This document shows positions 12,101 to 23,149 of a stretch of DNA of 64,000 nt, piece after piece (the first letter of the stretch is position 1; each line of letters begins with the position of its first letter). The DNA lies in assembly GCF_014905175.1 (NCBI RefSeq), contig NC_057792.1, positions 9,899,101 to 9,963,100 on the forward strand, written 5' to 3'. The notes below the pieces were generated by a model that was not told where the DNA came from, ran no database searches, and was given only the letters and a program-made list of their open reading frames with translations. Source of the stretch: Aphidius gifuensis (Eukaryota > Arthropoda > Insecta > Hymenoptera > Braconidae). Both the position numbers and the translations under genes were made by a program.

Positions 12101-13390
12101 CGGAGTGATATTTCCACCAGGGTAGTCCTCAAACTACGAATAGCACAAATTCATAGTTTCATATTATACGTATGAGTATATGAATTTGTGTATTTCATAG
12201 TTTGAGGACTAGTCCATTAATATAACAGCGCATTTAGGGACTGTCCTTGAACTACTGATTCAGTATATTTTTAGATATACACTTAGTACTAATTCGCAAT
12301 TTAATATTAATTTAATATAATAAAATGATTTTTACAATAGAAATCCAAGCAGCAAGTTATTATAATTTTTTTTTTACATCTCTTCCTAGTGTCATATTCA
12401 TTATTTTCAGGATAGAACTGATCCATGAATAATTCTGGCAATTCGGAATTGTGACTAATCCATGATGTATAAATAGCATGGATCCTGAAACAATGGCTTC
12501 AAATAATGTTTGAGTAAAGGTCCACTAAAAAATTAAGCCTTGATGATAAGGTACAAAATCATAAGAAACAAAATTAATAATGATTTTTCATGTAAATAAA
12601 ACACATGACGTTTTCACGTCATGAGTTTGTCATTATCTCACACTGACTAGATTGTCGTTGGATGCAAATTGTGACAAGAAAAAACTCAATGTTCAACTTG
12701 TTTATGGTATACAATATAATCTATAATAACCTGCTGCTTGGATTTTCATTGTCAAAATCATTTTATTATATTAAATCAATTTAATTGTGAATTCGTACTA
12801 AGTGCATATATTAAACATTTACGGGATCAGTATTTTGAGGACAGTCCCTGAATTCACTATTATATCAATGGACTAGTCCTCAAACTACGATATGCACAAA
12901 TTTATATACGTATAAGATATGAATTTGTGCATATAGTAGTTCAGGGACAAGTTCACTGATATAGCAATGAATTCGAGGACTGTTCTCAAACTACTGATTA
13001 TGTATATATTTAAATATACACTCGGTGCTGATTTCCAATTTCATTAATTCAATATAGTGAAATTATTTTTACAACGAAAGTCCAAGCAGCAAGTTATTAT
13101 AGATTGTATTTTATACCATAAACAAGTTGAACATTGAGTTCTTTCTTGTCATAATTTGCATTCAACAGCAATCTAGTCAGTGTGAAATAATGACAAACTC
13201 ATGACGTGAAAACGTCATGTGTTTCATTTACATGAAAAATCATTGTTAATTTTTTTTTTATTATTTTGTACTTAATCATCAAGACTTAATTTTTCAGTGG
13301 ACCTCCATTTAATGATTGTTTAAAGACATTCTTTCAGAATCCATGCTATTTTTACGTCATTTCTATTTCTACAAATTTTGTTTTTATCGG
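9130..13390. repeat. Alternating palindromic array (period about 730 bp, every second spacer inverted)
   Basis: Palindromes centred near 9780, 10505, 12165 and 12905 have arms reading outward as GATATGCACAAATT, GTAGTTTGAGGACTAGTCC, GAATTCAGGGACTGTCC, AGATATACACTTAGTACTAAT and GCAGCAAGTTATTATAAATT. Between palindromes lies a roughly 370-bp spacer (with CATGACGTGAAAACGTCATG) that is in one orientation at 9226, 10690 and 13085 and inverted at 9960 and 12355. Discounting the insertion at 11196-12122 the palindrome centres are spaced about 730 bp. No ORF is present. The opening 8760-9130 holds related TTGAGGAC/GTCCTCAAA motifs. Confidence 0.85.
11196..12122. mobile_element. GC-richer MITE built of CCGGCAT repeats, TA target duplication
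   Basis: The 927-bp block starts CCATGGTAAAAATATTTCTC and ends GATATTTCCACCAGGG. The flanks GGACTA and TAGTCC reproduce the intact palindrome sequence ACTAGTCC seen elsewhere in the array, so the target duplication is TA. The left half repeats GCCGGAGAAATTATTCCGGC in one orientation and the right half in the other. It is clearly richer in G+C than its surroundings. A 95-aa open frame at 11305-11592 is the repeat translated and is not a gene. Confidence 0.8.
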
Positions 13391-14496
13391 TACAAATAAG
13401 ACCACGTCTATCTTATTTAAATAGAAAATAATTTTTTGAACAAATTTTTCTTTAGAGGTATCATGTAATTGTTATTTCAACATTTACTATTGCGGAAAAA
13501 TCGAGTACATTAAAACTTCAATTTATATATATCGAAACGTCCCCAAAATATCTTATCTATAGTTTTTCGTCTGTATGTGGGTGAAAAAAAAAAATATCTT
13601 TATAAAAGCTGTAATATATATTTTCTACAATGATATATTGTCTACATATGCCTAAATTATTTGTTTATATACCCTTTTTATTTTATATATATATATATTT
13701 AAAGACGTCCTCGAAATTTAGTTTATATAAGTGAATGTCCTCAAAATCAGTTGTTTATACTTAATTGTTAATATATGCAATTTAAACAAGAATTATCTGT
13801 ATAAAAACTATCATACATGATTTGTCTGAGTTTTATAGACTTATATATACCCCCACCCTATCTTCTGAAAAATGTCCTCAAAAGCATGCCAGCACAAACA
13901 TATATATATAAGTATATATAACTATATATAATTTTATATATCTATATATAACTTCATATAAGTATGCATAAATATATACTGTTATATATAACTTTGTATG
14001 GATATTCAGAAATCTATCCTGAGAAAAATAAGTTATATATAACTATATATAATTATATATAATTATATATAGTTGTATATAAGGACATACAATTATGTAA
14101 AATTATACATAGTTATATATAAGAATATATAATTATATATAGTTATGTATAACTATATATAATTATATATATTTATATATAACTTCATATAAGTATGCAT
14201 AAATATATACTGTTATATATAACTTTGTATGGATATTCAGAAATCTATCCTGAGAAAAATGAGTTATATATAACTATATATAATTATATACTATTATATA
14301 TAATTATATATAGTTGTATATAGTTGTATATAGTTGTATATAAGGACATACAATTATGTAAAATTATACATAGTTATATATAAGAACATATATATATATA
14401 TCCAGTGGTGGTTTCGGGGACATTTTTTTTTTTTGCGATTTTATTCAGTAATTGAACTTTGTACATCAATGTACATTCATGTATAGAAAAATATGC
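13391..14496. repeat. AT-rich spacer with TATATAACTA arrays and a 220-bp direct repeat
   Basis: No coding sequence is seen. From about 13900 to 14400 are TATATAATTA/TATATAACTA arrays. A segment with ACTTTGTATGGATATTCAG and AAATCTATCCTGAGAAAAAT occurs twice (about 13990 and 14222). TGTCCTCAAAA occurs near 13872 and GGTGGTTTCGGGGACATTTT near 14408, which link this spacer to the arrays on both sides. Just before 14497 there is a tandem copy of the inner-repeat start (TATAGAAAAATATGCG). Confidence 0.7.
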
Positions 14497-14868
14497 GTGT
14501 AGAAAAATATGCGTCCGGATGAATTCATAAAGAATTCACCATGAAATCATTATGAGTTCGCCATGAAATTCCGTCAATGAAACAAATATGAACTTGTTAA
14601 TTCATAGTGGATTCTTCATGAATTCATAAAGAATGTAACTTTTTTTCATGTGTTCGTAATGTTTTCGTAGATTATTTTAAAGAAAAGGCATATTGTTTTT
14701 TTTCCAATTTTATTATTAAACCAATGCATAAACAAATAATTGATTTATTACATTATTATTGAGAAAAATAAAATTCAAATATACAACATGTAATTGAGAC
14801 AACAATATACTTATATAATATTAATGTACGTGATACAACAATCATTTTCATAACAATAAAAATTTGTT

Positions 14869-17768
14869 TTATTGTTCAAACTCGAGACTATTAACTGGAT
14901 CAATAATATAAAATAATTCCGGATCTTGTGGATTTGTTATTTTAAAACAAACATTCTTTATTTTATTTATTTCAACGGCAAAGAGTGGCCTATTTGAGAC
15001 CACTTTTCCTATACACATATTATTTATTTCAGCACTTCGTAACGACGTTTTGACTGATGGACAAACAATATCAACTTCATTGATTATTGCAAAAGTTAAT
15101 AATTGATTGTTTGTAGAAAAAATAATTTTTATAAAAATATCAATATATCCTGCACAAATTTTACTATTATTCTCGTATTTTATCAAGCTAGAGTCTGTTT
15201 TTCGTCGTCGATTATAGGATTTTGAATCGTAGACAACTCCAGCATGATAAAGTCGTTTAAAAGTAAAGCAAATATCGTTACAATCAATATTCATAGGTTT
15301 TAAAGCATTTATAATTTTTTCGTCAAATAGTATAACTTTTTTTTCTGCCCCAAGAATATACGAAGATTTTTCTATGTGTATGAGCTTTTTTCTACGCTTG
15401 GAACTTAATTCCATTTTTTCACAAAATTTTATCATTTCACTTTTTTCTTTTTCTAAAAATCTTGATTTTAATGTTATCAAATTGTTAAATGTAGATACTA
15501 AATTGCAAATTTGTAAATGTGAATACCTTGTCCCAAAAACTAAGCTCTTAAATATACCATTTAAATTTTCGTAAGGAAATAGAGATGTCGTACGAAGAGG
15601 GCCAAATTTACGCACATTGTCAGGAAGATGCAACAAAAGATGCAAGTTGCATGTCATATGATGCTCGTAATAAATTTTACGAAAATCAGATACATAATTA
15701 TTTAAGCAATTAGACGCTGTATTGATCATAACTTCGCTTACGCTTTGACTACTTAAAAGTATTATTCCACATACTAATTTTTTATGATGATCAAATTGTT
15801 CTGGTGACATTATGATGCTTAAAATTGGAACTGAATAGTATAATAAAAAATTCCGTAGCTCGTGAGCTTTCCAGTATTTCCGGTCACTAATAGGTCGTGG
15901 TAAACGAGTGACAAATGAAGGTGGTTTGATATTAGCAAGTTGTTGATTAATAAATAAAGTAAAGCGACTCAATGACCCTTTTTCCTTCGTGTCTAACCAT
16001 ATATTAATTAATTTTTTTACAACCCCCAAATATACGCAATGCATATCATCTACTGCAGTAGTTTCAATAAAATTATCTGTAATTTGAGAGAGTACTGTTG
16101 GGCCTTTAACACCATTTACATTATCTACTTTTAAATCAAGCGCTCGTTTACCATCAATAATTGTTTCTTGACTTGTACGTAATTTTAATTTTTTAGCATA
16201 CGGATAGATTCGAATATTATCAACAACTATAGTTTTTATTTTGCAAATTAAACAGCCGAAAGATGCTAGGTGTTGTTTCATATTTAACATTGATGAGCGC
16301 GCTGGTATATCACCCGTCCCACAAATTAGCTTTGCCCGAATAATTACATTGATATTATTAATAGTCATTTCAATCCCTCTATATAATTGCAAGAATGATT
16401 CACGGAAAACACTTAAAAATAAATTTACTTTTGGCTTCTCACCTCCAGACCAAATACCAGCCAATATAATGTTTTCTTTTTTACATCTATCTGCAAAAGG
16501 CAGTTCGTTAATTTGCAGAAAAAATGGCCAAGTTTGTAATTTTGAAGATTTAAAAATTGCTATTCCGTCGGTGTTCCACGTAAAAGATAAATTCCATAAG
16601 TGATTTAAAAAACCATTGTTCTCAGTAAATTTTTTATATAGTGAGCCATCAAAAATATCCTCTAAATTATTTTCAAATATTTTTTTACGATTGAAACGAG
16701 ATACTAATTTATCAACAAAGCCCGGTCTATTCATAAGTTTTTCAATTTGCGGTATGATTGGTATTTCTAGAAAATAATTAATATTTAAACTCGATTGGCA
16801 TTTTGGACATACTGAATTAGTGTTCATAACTTTTGTGTAACAATCAGAACAGAAAAAATGTTTTTTATAATATGTCTGATTTTTTGAAAAAAATTTTTTA
16901 AATTTATAAACAGATTTAATGCAAAGGTTTGGCTGTATGCAATGTAAAAAAATTAATTGGAGTAAATCAGCAAGACAACTTTTACTAAGTTTATGTCGAA
17001 TAGTAAATATTAGAACAGATAATATACTCTCTCCAAGAGTTATAGGTGCTCCTGTGTATAATGGTTCATCGATAGACTTGAATAAATTATTTTTTAAGTA
17101 TTCATTTTCATCATTTTCACTGTCGTCTGATGACTCAGTGGAAAAAGCCTCTTCTGATGAAGAAGAATCGCAGCCATGAGTAGATTCATCATGTGAACAA
17201 GTACTTTGCTCGTCTGATCTGTCATATTCCGTACTACTGGCGTCGAAATAAACATCTTGAAGACCATTGCTCGAATCTGACTGGATGCCACTTTGTAAAG
17301 CTATTTTTAAAATATTTTTATTAATTTTATTTTTATGTTTTATACATTGTGTATGTTGATATATCTATTTAAGCAAGTAAGAAATTTCAAAGCTTTTTTA
17401 CTAGTTAAGGCTTATGTATTAATGTCATTTTTAATCGTAAAAAAATTAAAATTTAGATTTAAAAAATACATACACTGTCGTGAAATTTCTTCATTTCCAC
17501 TCAAGGATGATGAATCACTCTGTGACATTTGAAACTCATCGGATACTCTTGGCACGAAGAAACGTCTGTCAGCCACGTTTTCATGCGCTAAATATTTATT
17601 TATTTATTAATTTTATATTATATCATATAAATGTATAAATATAAAAACCTTACAATTTTCTATATCGTTTTCGTCTTCACTGGACGAAAAATCAGCCTTT
17701 AATTTTTTTCTAATACGCCATTGAGTAGTCCTCGAGTATTCATGATATTCTCGATTACGTCGAGACAT
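14869..17768 (-). CDS. CACTA/EnSpm (TNP2-like) transposase, 3 exons, 886 aa
   Basis: Predicted DDE-type transposase that would cut the element's ends. By hand I place exons at complement 17654-17768, 17474-17587 and 14869-17300. The introns are GT-AG (GTAAGG, GTATGT; acceptors TTTAG, AATAG), both phase 1, and the sum is 2661 nt with no internal stop. Exon 1 starts MSRRNREYHEY. A Ser/Asp/Glu-rich segment follows (residues about 50-140), then a CxxC pair (SVCPKC, residues about 240-243). The transposase core shows WNTDGIAIFKSS (Asp about 321), INELP (about 340-344), GDIPARSSMLNM (Asp about 407), GCLICK (Cys 426 and 429) and DDMHCVYLGVVKKL (Asp 494-495), all in the order known from CACTA transposases. 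The C-terminal domain (from about residue 720) is shared with the remnant at 35446-37408. It shares a 344-bp intergenic region with the BEN gene. Intact and apparently functional by sequence; splicing is inferred. Confidence 0.88.
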
Positions 17769-18112
17769 TTTAAATGTTTATGAGTATCTTTCTTTTTACG
17801 GGCACAGTCAATATTCTAAATAAATTAATATATTGATATTTATTATATTAATTTAATATTATTATGTTGAATTTTTATACGATTAAAAGTTAAAGCTTTT
17901 TATTTTTTTTTAATTGAATATTATTTATTTATTTATTCATATGTTTATTTATATTAGGTAGTCAAGTAACGTAAGTAAACAAACTTGTTGCTATACGGTA
18001 GCTCATGCATTTGTTTGTTGGAATACGTTACCAAGGAGCATTTTCTTGCTGTATAGTGTAGCTCATGCATTTGTTTTAATATTAACACAAATTTATTAAA
18101 ACCCAAATAAAA
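17769..18112. promoter_or_regulatory. Bidirectional promoter region between transposase and BEN genes
   Basis: The 344-bp interval between the two start codons contains an 18-bp direct repeat TAGCTCATGCATTTGTTT at 17999-18016 and 18059-18076, exactly 60 bp apart. Each copy is preceded by a similar GCT(A)TA run. The position suggests a shared regulatory site for both genes, perhaps bound by the BEN protein itself. The binding is inference; the repeats are seen. Confidence 0.55.
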
Positions 18113-20503
18113 ATGTATTCTCTTGCTTTTTTTCAAGAAACTCAAAATATTGATACCGTTTTATCAAAAAATGTGCGACAAAAAAAAAAAAATAGTGAAG
18201 TTAAATGGGGAGGTAAATGGGTTAGTGCAAGGATATTATTAAAAAATGGTATGTGTTCATACATATATTTTTGTGGCATGTAACCTTAGATATTTTTTTT
18301 CAATTTCTTAATAAATTTTTTTCTTTTCTAGACAACAAGATGTTCCTTGATGCAATAGAAGTTGATATAAATGGCATTATTATCAAATTGCCAGATATTA
18401 ATATCAACCCAGATAAAGAAACTAAATATTTAAAAAAAAAAGTAATTCATCACAATATCGATGAAGAAATAGCAGATTTACCAAATATTACTGAAGAAGC
18501 AACGCAAGGTAAAATTGCTATCAAAAAATTGTATTTTTTTATTTGTATTCATATTGTCTGTGATTAATAATTTACCTTTTTTAATTTTTATTTTTTCAAG
18601 GCTTGAAAGAAGATATACTTGTAAGCATTGATGAAAATAATAAAAGCTTTAAAAAACGTCAACTTCCGTCACCAATAGCAACTACTAATAAACGACACCA
18701 ACAGAATTTTCACAATATTTCTACGGATGATGATGATTATTTATCTAACACATATGAAAGCGTTTTACAGACAAACAAGAGTAAGATAAAACCTATAGAA
18801 TATTTTTCTACTTTTATTTAAATGAGCTTATTATTAACTAATCGTTTTTTCCTATTTTTACATGTTTTGAATTACTTTATACTTTATAAATAAAGACATA
18901 AAAACATATGAAGTAAATTCAGAAGACAATTATTCATCAGACGAACATGAACAGAGACAGAAAAAGCCTGAAAAAAATAAAAAATATGTAAAAAAAAATA
19001 TTAAATCTATTCAGACCATCATCGATACTTCAACTGATGATGACTCGGATCAACACGAGTTAGAAAATGATAGTAAAAAGATTCGATTAAGTTCACGTGT
19101 CGACACGAGTGTGTGCAAGAGCCCAGACAATTTGACTAAAATTCAAGAGCCGTCTACACATATTCTTGGCATTACGTACAGTGATAGTTCTAATTCAAAC
19201 TCTGATGAAGATGATGACAAAAAAAAAACCATTAAAAAACGTATGTTTCTTTATATATTTTCAAGATTTTTTTATTATTGTTTAAACGTCATGTTTCTTT
19301 ATATTCCATTTATTTATTAGTGACGTCGATAGACCATATTTCATCTTCAGATGAAAACGTAATCAATAAAAAACAAAAAAATGAAAAACAAAATTATTCT
19401 GATATAGAACAATCAGACATCGTTAACTCAGATAATGATGAAACGAAAGCAGATACATGCAGTAAAATTACACCAGAATATCAGCCCACATTATCAGGTA
19501 AGTCAGAAAGTTTTGATAATAATAAAATAATTGAACTACTAAAAAAAATTATCTGTTTAGAAACATTTGGCATTATAAAATATTTAAAGGCTCTGAGTAC
19601 AAGTCTTGGCTTACAATACCAATCTAATGAAGATCCAACAAGCAGTACAAACACTGGTATAATTATAATAATTTTTTTAAAAATATTTTACAAATTCTAC
19701 TAACACAACTATTCTTTATCTAGCTACGATGGCGACTATAATATTTCTTGAAAATGCTGTAGAAGACTTAGAGTTACATAAAGTAAAAATGATCGAAAAA
19801 AAAAACGAAAAAATTGATAATTTTGATGTGGTAGCTTGCAACTCAAATAGATCATCAGCGTCAACATCGTCTGTATCAAATTCAACTCCACCACAACAAC
19901 ATTCTTCTAAAAATACATTAATAAATATCGAGAGAGATGTGGTAGGTTAAAATACTAGAAAATAAAATATTATATTGAATTTCAATTCTAAAAAATGTGT
20001 ATATTATATTGTAAAAATTTATTTTAGAACTTGCTGATTCAAAAGTCTAAAATTGAGGTGGACAAAAACTGGATAATCAACACAACAAAATTTTTACGTG
20101 GCAATCCCGGAGAAATGGCACGACAAATCTTCAAGAAAATGATTGGAAAAGATAACCTCGCAAGAATGACAGTAAAAGAAAAGACTGGTAGAGAAATGAT
20201 TCCAAAAAACCAATATGAAGCTATTGAAGGTAATAATCTTTTCATTATAATTACTGCATTATTGATAATTTATTATTTATTATTACTCTCTTATACTCTC
20301 TTATTTATTATTTATTACTAACTCTCAATAATGTAAGAATTAATGATTAGATTATTACCTTACCAGTATACTTTGATATTTCAGAATATGTTCACAACAC
20401 ATGTCGCAAATCAAGTAGACTATCCAAACCAGAATTTCATAAAAAAATAATGAAAATGTGTTGTACTTTACGAGAAACGGAAAAGAAAAAAAAAGCTGCT
20501 TAA
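18113..20503 (+). CDS. BEN-domain protein, 8 exons, 570 aa, transposon accessory gene
   Basis: Probable DNA-binding partner of the transposase. Exons placed by hand: 18113-18248, 18332-18508, 18601-18780, 18896-19240, 19321-19656, 19724-19941, 20028-20229, 20385-20503. All introns are GT-AG and mostly phase 1, total 1713 nt, open throughout. The N-terminus (MYSLAFFQETQNIDTVLSKN, then KWGGKWVSARILLKN) resembles the short beta-rich module found before BEN domains in insect proteins. The middle (residues about 100-440) is acidic, Ser/Asp-rich and low-complexity. Residues about 450-560 have a BEN pattern: GNPGEMARQIFKKMIGKDNL, TGREMIPKNQYEAIE, then EYVHNTCRKS across the last intron. It ends in a basic tail ETEKKKKAA. 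It lies head to head with the transposase and within the same inverted repeats, so a role like plant TNPA (end binding) is a reasonable inference. Exon 6-7 placement is the least certain. Confidence 0.82.
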
Positions 20504-20755
20504 TTGTATTTGATTTGATTTTCATTTTCTGGTTAAATAAATGTTTTTTCTGTTGCAATTGAAAAAAAAAAGTTACATTTCTTATGGATTCATAAAGAAG
20601 TCACCATGAATCTGTGAAGCTGTTATGAATTCACCATGTATTTACTATGAATTAACAAGTTCATATTTGTTTCGTTGACGGAATTTCATGGTGAACTCAT
20701 AATGATTTCATGGTGAATTCTTTATGAATTCATCCGGACGCATATTTTTCTACAC

Positions 20756-21975
20756 GGAAAAGGAATGTTAATCTATCAATTATTTGATTAAAAATTAAAA
20801 TTTTATTAATTATTGTTGTATAAGTAGTAAATATTAAAAAAGTCAACATTAACTAACGATCAAAAACAAAATTGAAATTTTATTAATTAATATTTTGTGA
20901 ATAAAGGAATTTTTAACGAAGGATATTTAACTATCGATTATTTAAAATAAAATCGATATTTTTATTAATTTCAAATTGTGCAAATAATGAATATTAAAAA
21001 AATATTACTATTTTCTATCGATTGTTTTAAATAAAATCGAAATTATTATTAGTATTATAATTTAAATGGTATATATTTAAAGGAGTAGTTAAACTATCGA
21101 TTATTGAAACAAAATCAATATTATTATCAATTATTTAACAAAAAATTTTTAATAATACTTATTTTTTAAATAAAAAGGACGCTTTTGACAGCCGACTTTA
21201 GGGAGGATGCACAGCCATTACGTTTTTCAATGGTGGCCGAGGGTTGTTGGGGCCCGCCCTTAGTATTGGCTAGTCCCTTTACCTATTTTTTAATAACGCC
21301 TACTCAGGAGAGTGGTTTTGGGCCTTAGGGTGGTTCCGTTTTTTCGAGATGAAAGTGACTTCTTCCTAATTCTTTCCTGCCGCTTGTCGTAGTTTTCGTT
21401 CAAATTTCTGTGGAGCCCGTATATATATATATTAGACCGTTTCAAAAAAAAATTTTTTCTCTCCCTGCCAAATCTTAGTATTCAATAAGAGAAACAATCT
21501 ACTATTTTCAATTTTTTTTTTTTTTTTTTTTTTTAATGTCGCTCATCGACTTTGAATATTTTCCATTTAAAATACATGTAAGCAAAGTGTTTATTTTATA
21601 CTTTTGTTCATAACTTTATCAATTTTTAAGTTAGAGACTTGGAAATACGACCATTCGAAAGCTTAAAAAAAAAGCTTTGAAATACATATTGGAAAAAAAA
21701 TTTTTAATCATCTGTTTCATAAAATCATAGACGATTTTATTGTATACACCAAAATAAAAAAATTTTCATCGATTGGTACTTTTGAGGACTATCGTTATGA
21801 CACTGTTTCAACCCTTCACTTACCTTATTTATTCGAATCCTTTGTATTTTAGTATTGTGTTGGCATGAATTTAGAAGGTACAAAAAATAGAAGTAGTAAA
21901 TTTTACATTTTTAATACATAAAATTTAAGATTTGACACAAGTCATCAAAACAACCGATGCATGAAGAATTTATCT
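20756..21975. other. Non-coding spacer with AT tandem repeats and a GC-richer segment
   Basis: From 20760 to 21180 an irregular 60-80-bp repeat containing AAATTGAAATTTTATTAATTA is seen. From 21180 to 21430 composition changes sharply to GC-richer sequence (GCCGACTTTAGGGAGGATGC, GGGTTGTTGGGGCCCGCCC) without an ORF or recognisable RNA gene. AT-rich sequence with a T-run at about 21510-21535 follows. I cannot assign a function. Confidence 0.5.
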
Positions 21976-22860
21976 ATGTAATGGTGGTTTCGAGGACTTT
22001 TCTTTTCAAATTTTAATTATCCCTTTAATATAACCCAATGACTGTTTTTACGGTGGCAATAGTCCTTATATCTATTGATTAATACTTATATTGAATATCA
22101 ATTCACAAAATGTATCAGGGACATATGATAAGACTTTTTTGTTATCGTTTTAACTTGATGTCCCCAAAACCTCCGATAGATTTTTTTAAAAAACTATGTA
22201 ATGGAGGTTTCAAGGACTTTTCTTTTAAAAATTCACTTATCTTCTTAAAATAACTCAATGACGGTTTAACGGCGGCAAAAGTCGTTATATCTATTGATTA
22301 ATACTTATATTGAATAATGATTCATAAAATGTATCAGAGCCATATGATAGGACTTCTTTATTATCATTTTAACTTGATGTCCCCAAAACCTCCGATAGAT
22401 TTTTTTAAAAAAACTATGTAATGGAGGTTTCAAGGACTTTTTTTTAAAAAATTCACTTATCTTTTTAAAATAACTCAATGACTGTTTTGACGGTGGCAAT
22501 AGTCCTTATATCTATTGATTAATACTTATATTGAATAACAATTCACAAAATGTATCAGAGCCATATGATAGGACTTCTTTATTATCATTTTAACTTGATG
22601 TCCCCAAAACCTCCGATAGATTTTTTTAAAAAAACTATGTAATGGAGGTTTCAAGGACTTTTCTTTCAAAAATTCAATTATCACTTTAATTCAACCCAAT
22701 GACTGCCTTGACGGTTGCAATATTTCTTATATATGTTGATTAATACTTATATTGAATGACAATTTATAAAATGTGTTAGGGCCATATGATAGGACTTGAA
22801 GATAAAACACTATTTATATATCTTACATGATGTCCTCGAACCCTTTTATTATATTTTTTT
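21976..22860. repeat. Four tandem copies of a 220-bp repeat
   Basis: ATGTAATGGTGGTTTCGAGG or its variant ATGTAATGGAGGTTTCAAGG begins units at 21976, 22196, 22416 and 22637. Each unit also has GATTAATACTTATATTGAAT, ATGATAGGACTT and TTAACTTGATGTCCCCAAAA followed by CCTCCGATAG. Start and end motifs of a unit are inverted relative to each other (GGTTTCAAGGAC and GTCCCCAAAACC), so each junction can form a hairpin. Confidence 0.88.
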
Positions 22861-23149
22861 ATCCGGATTATGTTGGTCGTTCTGAAGACTTTTCATAGAA
22901 CTTAAACGAACTAATGATAGAAAATAGAGTACAGAGTTATGACTGTTTGGAATACGTGTATAACATCATCTATTTCTACGAAGTGGACTGAATCCGAGAA
23001 ACTGGAAAAATATCAGTGAAAAACGGAAAAATATCATAGAATAAAAGAAATATTAGAAGAAAAATTTTTGAACTTGCAATTAAAGAGTTCTGAGAGTAAA
23101 CATACAATGCGGCCATTTTTTAAGTCATACTTAACGATTGTATGAATTT

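Larger units (their letters stand above)
14497..20755. mobile_element. Gene-bearing core bounded by long inverted repeats, 6.3 kb
   Basis: The core starts GTGTAGAAAAATATGCGTCC and ends with the reverse complement. About 105 bp of each arm are nearly identical, and the arms continue with repeated CACCATGAAAT and GAATTCATAAAGAA motifs (14497-14640 and 20585-20755). The TNP2-like transposase and BEN-domain genes fill the space between, divergently arranged. No clear target duplication is visible next to the arms (left TGC, right GGA), so this may be either a nested autonomous CACTA-like element or the native centre of the 20.4-kb transposon. The duplicated TATAGAAAAATATGCG on the left suggests end rearrangement. 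Confidence 0.8.
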
